Positions 44,851 to 54,387 of a stretch of 64,000 bases of DNA are shown one piece after another. Made by a program: the position numbers and the translations under genes. Each line of letters begins with the position of its first letter. Within the stretch, counting starts at the first letter, position 1. Origin of the DNA: Pseudomonas graminis (GTDB taxonomy: Bacteria; Pseudomonadota; Gammaproteobacteria; Pseudomonadales; Pseudomonadaceae). Under the pieces are notes generated by a model. It was given only the letters and a program-made list of their open reading frames with translations. It had not been told where the DNA came from and ran no database searches. The stretch covers positions 1 to 64,000 of the forward strand of contig NZ_MTSB01000015.1 in the NCBI RefSeq assembly GCF_002093745.1, given 5' to 3'.

Positions 44851-47454
44851 TCAGGTCAGGGAGTAGGCGAAGTCGCCGTCGCTGCCCAGGCCGATGGTCA
44901 GGCTCTGAATCGGTTTGTCCTGCGCCATCCGCTCAAGCACCCGCTGAGCGAGTTCCGGCATAAGGGTCTTGGACAGGATGTTGTCGATGTTGCGCGCGCC
45001 GCTGTCCACCTCGGTGCAACGCGAAGCAATGGCTTTGATCAGCGCCTGGTCGTAACTCAGCACGGCCTGATGATTGCGCTCGAAACGCTTACGAATGCGC
45101 TCCAGCTTCAGACCGACGATGCGTTCCAGAATGGCGTCCTGAACCGGGTAGTACGGCACGATGGTCAGACGGCCGAGGAACGCAGGCTTGAACACCTGAT
45201 TCAGCTCGTCGCGCAGACCTTCCACGATGTCGTCGGGGGTCGGCTTCTGCTCGGTGTTCAGGCACCACTGCATGATGCGATCAGTGCCGGTGTTGGACGT
45301 GAGGATGATCACGGTATTGCGGAAGTTGATCTCGCGACCTTCGCCGTCGTCCAGCACGCCCTTGTCGAAGACCTGGAAAAACAGCTCAAGTACGTCCGGG
45401 TGGGCTTTCTCCACCTCGTCGAGCAATACCACGCTGTACGGCTTGCGTCGCACGGCCTCGGTCAGCACGCCGCCTTCGCCATAACCGACGTAACCCGGCG
45501 GAGAGCCCTTGAGGCTGGATACGGTGTGGGCCTCCTGGTATTCGGACATGTTGATGGTGATGACGTTACGTTCGCCGCCATACAAGGTGTCGGCTAGCGC
45601 CAGCGCAGTTTCGGTCTTGCCGACACCGCTTGGGCCGAGCAGCAGGAACACGCCAATCGGCTTGTTCGGGTCTTCCATGCGCGCACGGGAAATCTTGATG
45701 CGCTTGCCGATCTCTTCGAGCGCGTGATCCTGCCCCAGCACGCGTTCACCCAGCAGCGCAGGCAGGCTTTGCACGGTGTCGATCTCGTCGCGCAGCATCT
45801 TGCCCAGCGGAATACCGGTCCAGCCGGAAATCACTTCGCCAATCGTGCCGCCGTCCACCAACGCATGGACCAGCGGCTGCTCGCCCTGAACGCTCGCCAG
45901 TTCGGCACGCACTGCGGCGATCTGCTCGGCATCAGGCTCGCCGCTTTCCGGAACGCTGAGCGCGCCCAGCTTCTCGACCAGTTCCAGCTCACGCTTCCAC
46001 TGTTGCTCCAGTGCCTCGCGAGTTTCCTGTTCGGCTTTCAACTCTTCGTGCAGGGCGGTCAGACGACGGGCGTGATCGCTGCCTTTGGCGGTCTCCTGCT
46101 CCAGTACAGCGATTTCTGCGTTCAGGTTATCGATGTGACGCTTGCAGTCTTCCAACGCGCCGGGCTGCGCCGATTGGCCCAGGGCCACGCGGGCGCAAGC
46201 GGTGTCGAGCACGCTGACGGCCTTGTCCGGCAACTGACGGCCAGTGATGTAGCGGTTTGACAGGCGTACAGCCTGAACCAGTGCCTCATCCATCACCGTG
46301 ACCTTGTGGTGTTCCTGCATCTTCGCCAGCAGCCCGCGAAGCATGTGGATGGCCTTGTCTTCATCAGGCTCTTCGACTTTCACGACCTGAAAGCGACGCG
46401 CCAGGGCTGCGTCCTTCTCGAAGTACTTTTTGTACTCCGCCCACGTGGTGGCGGCGATGGTGCGCAGTTCGCCACGAGCCAAGGCAGGCTTGAGCAGGTT
46501 GGCGGCATCGTTCTGCCCGGCCTGTCCGCCCGAGCCGATCAACGTGTGAGCTTCATCGATGAACAGAATGATCGGGTGCAGGCTGCGCTTGGTTTCTTCG
46601 ATGACCGACTTGAGGCGGTTTTCAAACTCGCCTTTGACCCCGGCACCGGCCTGCAACAGGCCCAGATCCAGCGTGTGTATGGCGACGCCCTTGAGCACCG
46701 ATGGCACGTCGCCCTGCACGATACGCAGCGCCAGACCTTCCACGACCGCTGTTTTACCAACGCCGGCTTCACCGGTCAGGATCGGGTTGTTCTGACGGCG
46801 GCGGGTCAGGATGTCGACCATCTGCCGCACTTCGAATTCGCGTCCCAACACCGGGTCGATACGGCCGTCGCGGGCACTTTGAGTCAGGTTGACCGTGTAT
46901 TGATCCAGAGCCGGCGTCTTGCCGTTGCCTTTGGTGGTCGCGCCCGTGCTGGCGTCAGCGTTGGCCAGCGGCTTGCTCAGCTTCGTCTCGGGGCTGCCCT
47001 CTACCAGCGCGCTCAGGTTGAGGCGCAGGTCGTCGGCGTTGATTTTTTCCAGTTCCGGGGCCGAACCGATGACCACACGGCGCAATGCATCGTCGTCCAG
47101 CAGAGCCTGAATCAAGTGGCCGGTGCGGATCTGCGACTGGCCGAACTCGATCGACGCCAGTACCCAGGCTTGTTCGATCATGCGGGTGATGTGCGGCGAG
47201 AGGGCAGGCGTCCGCGAGTTGCCTTTCTTGAACGTCCCCAGCGCCGTGACCAACTGCGCTTGCAGGCGATCAGGCACCACGTCGTAATGACGCAGGATCA
47301 CCGGCAGATCGTTCTCGTTGCTGTCCAGCAATTGCAGCAGCAAATGCTCGACCTCGACGTCGTAATGGTTCTCCGACAGGCACAGCGCCGCAGCGCTTTC
47401 AGTGGCGGTACGGCTCGTTTCGTTCAACTTGGCGAACAGGGACTTCAGGTTCAC
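44851..47454 (-). CDS. tssH: TssH (ClpV), T6SS sheath-recycling AAA+ ATPase
   Basis: An 867-aa ClpB-like ATPase. An N-terminal repeat domain (about 1-150) is followed by the first AAA+ module with Walker A GEAGVGKT and Walker B ILFIDEAHTL, a middle coiled coil (about 410-530), and a second module with GPSGVGKTE and VVLLDEVEKAHPDV. It disassembles contracted TssB/C sheath. Start is GTG 47454, overlapping the tssG stop by 4 bp. Length and both ATP sites are normal. Confidence 0.96.
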   Translation of the reverse strand: MNLKSLFAKLNETSRTATESAAALCLSENHYDVEVEHLLLQLLDSNENDLPVILRHYDVVPDRLQAQLVTALGTFKKGNSRTPALSPHITRMIEQAWVLASIEFGQSQIRTGHLIQALLDDDALRRVVIGSAPELEKINADDLRLNLSALVEGSPETKLSKPLANADASTGATTKGNGKTPALDQYTVNLTQSARDGRIDPVLGREFEVRQMVDILTRRRQNNPILTGEAGVGKTAVVEGLALRIVQGDVPSVLKGVAIHTLDLGLLQAGAGVKGEFENRLKSVIEETKRSLHPIILFIDEAHTLIGSGGQAGQNDAANLLKPALARGELRTIAATTWAEYKKYFEKDAALARRFQVVKVEEPDEDKAIHMLRGLLAKMQEHHKVTVMDEALVQAVRLSNRYITGRQLPDKAVSVLDTACARVALGQSAQPGALEDCKRHIDNLNAEIAVLEQETAKGSDHARRLTALHEELKAEQETREALEQQWKRELELVEKLGALSVPESGEPDAEQIAAVRAELASVQGEQPLVHALVDGGTIGEVISGWTGIPLGKMLRDEIDTVQSLPALLGERVLGQDHALEEIGKRIKISRARMEDPNKPIGVFLLLGPSGVGKTETALALADTLYGGERNVITINMSEYQEAHTVSSLKGSPPGYVGYGEGGVLTEAVRRKPYSVVLLDEVEKAHPDVLELFFQVFDKGVLDDGEGREINFRNTVIILTSNTGTDRIMQWCLNTEQKPTPDDIVEGLRDELNQVFKPAFLGRLTIVPYYPVQDAILERIVGLKLERIRKRFERNHQAVLSYDQALIKAIASRCTEVDSGARNIDNILSKTLMPELAQRVLERMAQDKPIQSLTIGLGSDGDFAYSLT

Positions 47455-48521
47455 AGGGAGACCCCATCAAAAGGAATGTGAAAAAGGGCGCAACGGGAAG
47501 GCTCCACGTCGACACCGGGGCGTTTGAGCCAGCCAAGCCAGCCCAGAGATACGTTGCCTTGGCGGCCCAGACGGGCCACGGGTACAGCTTCGCGTTTGAG
47601 CTTCGGCGCAATCTGGAAGTCCAGTTCGGCCCCGATATAAAAACGCACCAGTTCAACAAGCTTCTGGTAATCCACAGTGCCCGGCTGAAAGCGCTGGTAA
47701 TCGGTCAGTTCCAGCGGACCCATTTCAATACGCACGCACGACTGGTAATCCCAGACGCGATTGCCGGCCACGGCGCTTTGCCCCAGCACGGCGTTCTTGC
47801 GGCCCAGTTGCGTGCATTGGCCGCTGTCGAGCTTCAACCAGCGCCCGGCGAACTGCTGGATCTTGAACGGCAGCGAGAAGTAAAAACTCAGCATGACTTC
47901 CAGGTTCAGCGCATTGCGTGGCTTCTGGGCGAACATTCCCGAGAAATAACTGAACAGTTCACGGCGCAATGGAGACTCGCCCTTGTCGAACTTGCGTTTC
48001 AGCGCCTCGGGGCCAAAGCCCACCAGGTTGAGCAAATAACGATCAAAGTTCGAGGTGCCGCTGCGCTCGTACTCGATGTAAAACTTGTACTTTTGCCAGG
48101 CCTCGTAAAACAGCGTGGTCATGCGATGCGAAAAAATATCCAGAAACGCATGGGCAGCGTCATCCCGATACTGGATGTGCCGATCAATAAGCAGCTCGGT
48201 GTACGGGCGCGGCAACACGCCAGACGGCCCGACCAGCCCCATAAACGTGACTTGCACCTCGGACAACGGCAAACCTGCCGCTGAGACTTTGCCTTCGCGT
48301 TCGAATTGCAGGTCACTGACTTCACTGGCCGGGAAGTTGAGCGACAACTGCGAACGAAAGCGCAAAGGGTCCTCATGCGGCCTGGTTTCCAGGTCCATGC
48401 GACCGTTCCTGCTGTAATGCAGGCGAAGCAAACGCACCAACTGGAAAAATTCGAATCGGTGCGGCTCAGCCCTTGCCTGGTCGATCAGACCAGGGGTTGA
48501 TCGCCTGTTCGCGGGGGCCAT
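47451..48521 (-). CDS. tssG: TssG, T6SS baseplate protein
   Basis: A 356-aa TssG (ImpH/VasB family): PHRFEFFQLVRLLRLHY, VTFMGLVGPSGVLPRPYTELL, a central FLDIFSHRMTTLFYEAWQKY block and a late RVWDYQSCVRIEMGPL. It forms the baseplate wedge with TssE, F and K. It overlaps tssF by 37 bp, an unusually long overlap for this operon, which implies coupled translation. Confidence 0.94.
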   Translation of the reverse strand: MAPANRRSTPGLIDQARAEPHRFEFFQLVRLLRLHYSRNGRMDLETRPHEDPLRFRSQLSLNFPASEVSDLQFEREGKVSAAGLPLSEVQVTFMGLVGPSGVLPRPYTELLIDRHIQYRDDAAHAFLDIFSHRMTTLFYEAWQKYKFYIEYERSGTSNFDRYLLNLVGFGPEALKRKFDKGESPLRRELFSYFSGMFAQKPRNALNLEVMLSFYFSLPFKIQQFAGRWLKLDSGQCTQLGRKNAVLGQSAVAGNRVWDYQSCVRIEMGPLELTDYQRFQPGTVDYQKLVELVRFYIGAELDFQIAPKLKREAVPVARLGRQGNVSLGWLGWLKRPGVDVEPSRCALFHIPFDGVSL

Positions 48522-50317
48522 TGGACCACTCTCTTTTCGCGCTGCAAGGTGCGAAGGGTTAATTGGGTAAAGCTGTTCATCGAGCAGTACTGACCGAAGA
48601 AGTGGTCAAGCACCATGCCGAACAGGAAAACGCCGCTGCCGGTGTACTGGCTTTCATCGAATTTCAGCGTGATGCCGACGCCACGGACAAAGTTCGGACG
48701 GGGATGGCCGATACGCGCCACCACCGGCTCACTGGTCACCGAAACAATCCCGTTGATCTGTTTGCGGATCGCCGACACGTTGCGGTAGTTGTAGAGCGAC
48801 AGCAGTTCGAGCAGTACTTCGCGACCCTTCGAAACCAGCGACATATGGTTGAGCGAGAGGTGCGAAATCAGGCGCCAGATCACCCCGTTGCCCAGCGGTA
48901 CGCGCACCGTTGCAGTGGGCTTGCGCAGGCAGCGGATGTCTTTGATCACCGAGTTGGACGGGATATTGAAATCCCCGCGCTCGCCGCCAAACGGCAGCAT
49001 CAGCGGCAGGTCACGGTTGCTGCACGTCAGGCGAATACTCAGCGTGTCGTTATTGGAGTCAATCAGCTCCAGGTCGCGGTCCACGACACGGATGAACATG
49101 TTCGAGCCATCGCTTTGCCGGCTTTGCGTCGGGCGCCGCCGCGCAATCCAGAAACTCTGCCCCGGGCCTTGATCGCCGCGCGGTTCGAAGAACGGGTGGC
49201 ACGTGCCGACCTGATCGTTGCCGTTGATTTTCTTCACACGGCGTACGCGATCAATCGACACCACTTCGGCGGAGCTTTGCAGGCGCACGTCCGGCGTGAC
49301 CGCGTATTCGTGCTGGACGTGGGTCAGCTTGATCGGCTGGGCCTGCTGACGGAACAGGTTGATGATCGGCGTGCAGTTGAGCTTGAAGTTGTTACGACCG
49401 ATGTTCTGGGTCAGGCGCGCGAGGCGATCCGTCAGGTCATAGTCGGAAAAGTAGAAATTGATTTCGACGTTGGCGATCTCTTTGCCCGCCAGAATGCGCG
49501 CAAAGCCCGACAGGTCAAAGAACATGAACTTGTCCGGGAAGGTGAAGTATTCGTGCAGCAGGCGATACCCTAGAAACGAGCGTTCCGAATAATCCACAAG
49601 GCCTTCATCCAGGCCATAGCCCACGGACTTCAGCGCGCCGGCCGGAAGTACCACTTCACGAAGTCGCCCTTCGTCCTCGAATGACAGCGTGGCCTTGGCC
49701 AGGTTGTTGAACAGCAGCTCGTACAACTGATGCATGAGCGTGCTTTCGCCATCAAGGAAAAAGCGCAGGCTGTCCAGCTCCATCTTGCCAAACAGAACAT
49801 CGGAGGTGGCGGCCAGGCCGACACGAAGGCGCGCAATCAGGTCCGCGCTGTGGCCATTGAACGCTGAGCGCTCCATTTCAATGAACGAAGCGCTTTGTAC
49901 GGTAATCGGCCACATTTCGACCGGGTAGCACGTACGAAACTTGCACACGATGCCGTCCACCGGATTGGCGTGCAGCTCGGTGTGTCGAGCCACTCGATAG
50001 GACTCGGTGACCTTTTCCTGCTTGCCCATGTTGAACTCGACAATCGACATCGAGGGGGTAGGGCGCAGGTAGTGCGGGTACAGCACCTCCAGGAACGACT
50101 CGACGATTTCAGGAAACTCATCATCGAGTTTCTTGTGTACGCGCGCAGACAGGAACGAGAACGCCTCGATCAGGCGCTCGGTATGCGGGTCCTCACAGTT
50201 ATCGCCCTCGATCAGAAGTCGCGACGCGATCTTCGGATATTGAGCAGCGAACTCCTGGCCCAGAAAGCGCAGGTGCGAGAGTTCTTTCTCGTAATAGGGC
50301 AGCAGATCGTCGAGCAT
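48485..50317 (-). CDS. tssF: TssF, T6SS baseplate protein
   Basis: A 610-aa TssF (ImpG/VasA family): LLPYYEKELSHLRFLGQEFAAQYPKIASRL, DPHTERLIEAFSFLSARVHKKLDDEFPE and LYPHYLRPTPSMSIVEF are family hallmarks. The late segment GSGVFLFGMVLDHFFGQYCSMNSFTQL is also conserved. Its ATG overlaps the tssE stop by one base. Confidence 0.95.
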   Translation of the reverse strand: MLDDLLPYYEKELSHLRFLGQEFAAQYPKIASRLLIEGDNCEDPHTERLIEAFSFLSARVHKKLDDEFPEIVESFLEVLYPHYLRPTPSMSIVEFNMGKQEKVTESYRVARHTELHANPVDGIVCKFRTCYPVEMWPITVQSASFIEMERSAFNGHSADLIARLRVGLAATSDVLFGKMELDSLRFFLDGESTLMHQLYELLFNNLAKATLSFEDEGRLREVVLPAGALKSVGYGLDEGLVDYSERSFLGYRLLHEYFTFPDKFMFFDLSGFARILAGKEIANVEINFYFSDYDLTDRLARLTQNIGRNNFKLNCTPIINLFRQQAQPIKLTHVQHEYAVTPDVRLQSSAEVVSIDRVRRVKKINGNDQVGTCHPFFEPRGDQGPGQSFWIARRRPTQSRQSDGSNMFIRVVDRDLELIDSNNDTLSIRLTCSNRDLPLMLPFGGERGDFNIPSNSVIKDIRCLRKPTATVRVPLGNGVIWRLISHLSLNHMSLVSKGREVLLELLSLYNYRNVSAIRKQINGIVSVTSEPVVARIGHPRPNFVRGVGITLKFDESQYTGSGVFLFGMVLDHFFGQYCSMNSFTQLTLRTLQREKRVVQWPPRTGDQPLV

Positions 50318-50799
50318 CAGTTGAGGTTCTGCACTTTGTATTCCTGAGTGTTGACCTGCAGCACGGCGTCAAAAGAAACCTGACGCGAAATGTCCTGAAG
50401 ACGCAGTACTGCGTCCACACGAAAAGTCAGCATGCGTTGGCCGGTCTGTTGTGCAAGCAACTGGACTTTCACGCTGCGAAAGCGTCGGTCTCCCACCGAG
50501 ATCGCCTTCTCCAGCTGGCGCTGGATCAGCAAGCGGTCCTGAGGGTCGAGTACGCTCCTGCTGGTGAAGTCGGGCATACCGTAATCGAGAATGGTGCCGC
50601 TCAGATTGGCAAAGCCTTCAAGCTCGCCAGCGACCAGAGACTGGCGAGTGTTCACCAGAATCTCCAGGTCACGAACGATGCTGGCCTTGTAATCGGCCAG
50701 CGAGCAAAGGCGTTGCGATGCCGTTTCCATGGACTGATGCGGACGATCATCGAGCAATCGATCCAGCAATGAAGGCAACAGCTTGTGTTGACTACTCAT
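50317..50799 (-). CDS. tssE: TssE, T6SS gp25-like baseplate protein
   Basis: A 160-aa gp25/lysozyme-like protein: LLPSLLDRLLDD at the start, SIVRDLEILVNTRQSL, LDYGMPDF and VKVQLLAQQTGQRMLTFRVDAVL. In the baseplate it starts sheath assembly with TssF and TssG. It lies 27 bp after tssC. Confidence 0.94.
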   Translation of the reverse strand: MSSQHKLLPSLLDRLLDDRPHQSMETASQRLCSLADYKASIVRDLEILVNTRQSLVAGELEGFANLSGTILDYGMPDFTSRSVLDPQDRLLIQRQLEKAISVGDRRFRSVKVQLLAQQTGQRMLTFRVDAVLRLQDISRQVSFDAVLQVNTQEYKVQNLN

Positions 50800-50826
50800 G
50801 TTGCCTCCCTGGCTAAGTGACGGATA

Positions 50827-52329
50827 TTAGCCGCGAGTCGATTGTGGCAATTCGGCGACCAGACGCAGCGAAGCGGTCAGTTCATCCAGTTGGTAGTGCG
50901 GACGCAGGTAAGTCACAGCCTTGTAAACGCCCGGTTTGCCTGGCACTTCAAAGACCTCGGCACGCGCTTCGCGCAGCGGGAACTTGGCCTTGGCCTCCTG
51001 GCTGGCGGTGTCATCCAGCAACACGTAGCTGGACAGCCACTTGTTGAGGAACAGCTCGACGTCCTTGCGGGACGCGAAACTGCCGATCTTGTCGCGCATG
51101 ATCGCTTTCATGTAGTGAGCGATACGCGAGGTCGCGAAGATGTATTGCAGTTGCGCCGAAAGACGGGCGTTGGCGTTGGCAATATCGGTGTTGTACTGCT
51201 TTTGCTTCTGGGTCGACTGAGTGCCGAAGAACGCGGCGTAGTCAGTGCCTTTGCAATGCACCAGCGGGATGAAGCCCAGGTCCGACAGTTCTTTCTCGCG
51301 ACGGTCGGTGATGGCAATTTCAGTCGGGCATTTGAGCGCGATTTCGCCGTCATCGGTCTTGAACGTGTGAGTCGGCAAGCCTTCGACCAGACCACCGCCT
51401 TCAACACCGCGAATCGCCACACACCAGCCGTAGCGGGAGAATGCGTCGGTCACGCGAGTGCCCAGTGCGTAGGCAGCGTTCATCCACAGGTATTTGTTGT
51501 GGTCACGGCCATCGACGCTTTCGACAAAGTTGAATTCTTCGACTGGCGTGGTATCCGGGCCGTAAGGCAGGCGACCCAGCACGTGCGGCAGGGTCAGGCC
51601 GACGTAGCGGGAGTCTTCGGACGCGCGGAAGGACTTCCACTTGGCGTATTCGACGGTGTCGAAGATCTTCGCCAGATCGCGAGGGCCGGCCATGTCAGTG
51701 AACGAGTCCCAGCCGAACAGTTCAGCCGAGGCTGCCGAGATGAACGGCGCATGGGCGGCGGCGGCGACGTGGGAGATCTCTTCCAGCAGGTACATGTCTT
51801 CCGGGCTGCGGTTGAACTCGTAGTCACCCAGCAACATACCGAACGGCGCACCACCGAAGGTGCCGTACTCTTCTTCGTAGATCTTCTTGAACAGTGCGCT
51901 CTGATCGAATTCGGACGAGGCCTTGAGGTCGCGAACCAGGTCTTTCTTCGATGCATTGAGCAGATGGATCTTCAGCGTGGTGCTGGTCTCGGTCTGGTCA
52001 ACCTGATATTTCAGGCCGCGCCACGAGGCTTCCAGCTGCTGGAACTCACGGGCATGCATGATCTCGTTCATCTGCTCGGAGAGCATCGCATCGATTTCAG
52101 CGATACGTGCGTCGAGCACGGCAATCAGGTCCTTGCTCGGCGTCATCTCGCCTTCCAGGACCTGGGCCACGAGTTCGCCGATCAGGTCGCGGGTACGGGT
52201 GCGCTCGGTTTCGGAGCGCGCAACGCGGCTTTCGGAAATGATGCTGTCGAGCAGGGAGGATTGCGGGGCGAAGTTTTCAACTTCAACCAGAGCAGCGTCC
52301 TGCTGAGTCACGGTTTGCTTATCGGTCAT
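50827..52329 (-). CDS. tssC: TssC, T6SS large sheath subunit
   Basis: A 500-aa TssC (VipB/ImpC family): LEASWRGLKYQVDQTETSTTLKIHLLNASKKDL, YGTFGGAPFGMLLGDYEF, GRLPYGPDT and the C-terminal VFEVPGKPGVYKAVTYLRPHYQLDELTASLRLVAELP. Together with TssB it forms the contractile sheath. GGAGG precedes the start, 14 bp after the tssB stop. Confidence 0.97.
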   Translation of the reverse strand: MTDKQTVTQQDAALVEVENFAPQSSLLDSIISESRVARSETERTRTRDLIGELVAQVLEGEMTPSKDLIAVLDARIAEIDAMLSEQMNEIMHAREFQQLEASWRGLKYQVDQTETSTTLKIHLLNASKKDLVRDLKASSEFDQSALFKKIYEEEYGTFGGAPFGMLLGDYEFNRSPEDMYLLEEISHVAAAAHAPFISAASAELFGWDSFTDMAGPRDLAKIFDTVEYAKWKSFRASEDSRYVGLTLPHVLGRLPYGPDTTPVEEFNFVESVDGRDHNKYLWMNAAYALGTRVTDAFSRYGWCVAIRGVEGGGLVEGLPTHTFKTDDGEIALKCPTEIAITDRREKELSDLGFIPLVHCKGTDYAAFFGTQSTQKQKQYNTDIANANARLSAQLQYIFATSRIAHYMKAIMRDKIGSFASRKDVELFLNKWLSSYVLLDDTASQEAKAKFPLREARAEVFEVPGKPGVYKAVTYLRPHYQLDELTASLRLVAELPQSTRG

Positions 52330-52343
52330 CGTCAGGCTCCTCC

Positions 52344-52877
52344 TTACTCTTTGCTATCGGTGGCTGGAACGGCGGCTTCGCGACCGAATTCCTTGCCCAG
52401 GGTTTTGAGCTTCTCAGTGTTCTGCAGCACGTCCATCAGCAGCTCTTCAAGCTTGTCGTTGCCACCCATCTTGTTGCGCAGGTCAGCCAGCTTGTTACGC
52501 ACTTCCAGCAGCTTGCGCAGCGGCTCGACCTGGCGGACGACGTTTTGCGGCTCGAAGTCCTCAAGGGCATTGAAGTTCAGCTCGACACCCAGCTGTGTAC
52601 CGTTCTTGGCCAGCGTGTTGTCGACGCGATACGCCAGGCGCGGCTTGATGCCTTTCAGGACGCCATTGAAGTTGTCGCGATCAATGAAGATGAACTTGCG
52701 ATCCTTGAGCTTGGGCAGCGGCTCCAGCGGATTGCCGGAAAAATCACCCAAAACGCCTACAACGAACGGCAGCTCTTTCTTTTCCTGAGCATCACCGATA
52801 TCCACGTCGTAGGTGATATGGACCCGAGGCGCGCGAACGCGGTCAAGTTTGTGCTGGGTACTTTCCTTCTTCGCCAT
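52344..52877 (-). CDS. tssB: TssB, T6SS small sheath subunit
   Basis: A 177-aa TssB (VipA/ImpB family): VHITYDVDIGDAQEKKELPFVVGVLGDFSG and FIFIDRDNFNGVLKGIKPRL, then LNFNALEDFEPQNVVRQVEPLRKLLEVR. The ATG at 52877 has AGGAGATG upstream and gives the usual MAKKESTQHKLDRV start; an alternative seven codons earlier is not needed. Confidence 0.97.
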   Translation of the reverse strand: MAKKESTQHKLDRVRAPRVHITYDVDIGDAQEKKELPFVVGVLGDFSGNPLEPLPKLKDRKFIFIDRDNFNGVLKGIKPRLAYRVDNTLAKNGTQLGVELNFNALEDFEPQNVVRQVEPLRKLLEVRNKLADLRNKMGGNDKLEELLMDVLQNTEKLKTLGKEFGREAAVPATDSKE

Positions 52878-52946
52878 CGTCATCTCCTGTGCGAGCAACT
52901 CGCTGCAAGTCGTTTGCGTACCGGGCCTGCTGCAGGCCAGGCGCGA

Positions 52947-53696
52947 TTAGAGTCCTTCAATCGTCAGCAAAAGGCGCTGACGGATTTCATCGTTCATTTC
53001 CAGAATGTTTTCGTGTCCGACCAACTCTTCGAAGCTTGTGTTGCCTGCGATCTGTGTGCTGTTGCGAATGACCGATTCATCCGGCAGCTCGGAGCGCACA
53101 GGTGAACTGATCACGCAAAACGGCAGATCGCCGAAGTCTTTCAAACGCTCGAAACTGACCGGAAAGCGCAGCCCTTCAAACAGGCGGCTCATGCCCGGCG
53201 ACTTGCTGAGGCAATAGAACAGCACCAGATAATGCACAACGTAGCGATACAGCTCTGCGCTGCTGCGATTAGGGTCCTTGATCACTTTGCGAAACTGCGC
53301 CAGATCGAACGAATTGAAGCCCACCACCCAGCGAACCGGGCTGGTGATGCGAATGGTCTGCCCGCTTTGTGACAAGACCATGTCGTATTCGAGTGGAAAC
53401 AGCTCAGGCGTCGTGCTGATCAGGTTCAGTGGCACTTCCAGTTCATTGACCAGCTTGAACGGCTCAGCCGAGGCAATGCGGTCATAGAGCTCTTTGAGCT
53501 CCTTGAAGTGGTGCTGGGTCTCGCGACCGCTGCTGCGTTGCGCGCCCTGCAGGTATTCACCGAAGAACGTCTGCGGGCGTATCAGCAGCGCAAGGGTCGA
53601 CAGATAGTCGGACGCCTGCACCTTGAGTGCGTCGGAAATAGCGCGCGTCTGTTTGCGCAGCTTGATCAATGCTTCTATATCGAACGTCTGAGTCAT
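52947..53696 (-). CDS. T6SS-operon protein of unknown function
   Basis: A 249-aa protein at the head of the T6SS operon, 70 bp before tssB. Recognisable features are a polar helical N-terminus (LIKLRKQTRAISDALKVQASDYLSTLALL), RPQTFFGEYLQG, then a beta-containing centre (FPLEYDMVLSQSGQTIRITSPVRWVVGF) and a helical block (AELYRYVVHYLVLFYCLSKSPGMSRLFEGLRFP). No membrane segment or signal. I do not know a functional assignment. The ATG at 53696 is preferred; a longer frame to 53789 is poorly supported. Its position suggests an accessory sheath or baseplate role. Confidence 0.8.
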   Translation of the reverse strand: MTQTFDIEALIKLRKQTRAISDALKVQASDYLSTLALLIRPQTFFGEYLQGAQRSSGRETQHHFKELKELYDRIASAEPFKLVNELEVPLNLISTTPELFPLEYDMVLSQSGQTIRITSPVRWVVGFNSFDLAQFRKVIKDPNRSSAELYRYVVHYLVLFYCLSKSPGMSRLFEGLRFPVSFERLKDFGDLPFCVISSPVRSELPDESVIRNSTQIAGNTSFEELVGHENILEMNDEIRQRLLLTIEGL

Positions 53697-54387
53697 CGGT
53701 ACATCGTCCTTGAACCCTTCACGACCGCTTCCCGGATCAGACCGGGGACGGGAAAGGGTTGCGAGTTTCTCGACTGCACACCTGCTCACAAAGTGGTTTT
53801 GACGTGTGAATCACTGCAAAACGCACTGACATAATGAGGGAGGGTTGTGTACTGGCATATAGGTATCGTATAGCCAGCAATGTGGTCTATGGCAGTACTT
53901 TTGGTAGGAAAGTTCCTACAGACGGTAGATATTTTCTCGGATTTGTTACAGTAAGCAATGATGCCCATATGCTATCACGTTATCGCATTACATCTTGAAT
54001 ATAACCGTAGGTACTGATTTCAAAGGGTTTAGCGGACTTATCCCGATCCATTTCCAGCGCTAAATTAAGCGCAGAAAGATGAAGCGATTCATCTGCTGAC
54101 AATTATTTCTGAGCCTCTAACGCGGACACGCTAAAAAGCGCAGTGGATTTCCCTTGAAAAAGATGATGGCATCGCCGGGCGCCCTTTACCGCTGCTGGAA
54201 GGTGGGGCAGCGCACTGTGTTGTGACTTGCCCGGACGGACGACCTTGTTACATCTTCGGCCGGATCGCGGTATAACGCCGCCAGCGCACCACCGCTCTAC
54301 AACCACGCAATCGCCTACGGCGTTTTGTCTCATGGACCTTGTGCGCGCTAAGGACGGCCAGCGGCACGCACCTCTTGAGCCAGCCTC
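53697..54387. promoter_or_regulatory. Divergent region upstream of the T6SS operon and the M48 gene
   Basis: This 691-bp non-coding region must contain the T6SS promoter. I found no convincing sigma54 (-24/-12) or GacA box. A near-perfect 16-bp palindrome (GTAGGAA AG TTCCTAC, 53904-53919) lies about 210 bp before the first T6SS start and is a candidate operator. A longer minus frame at 54103-55005 is a shadow of the M48 gene. Confidence 0.45.
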
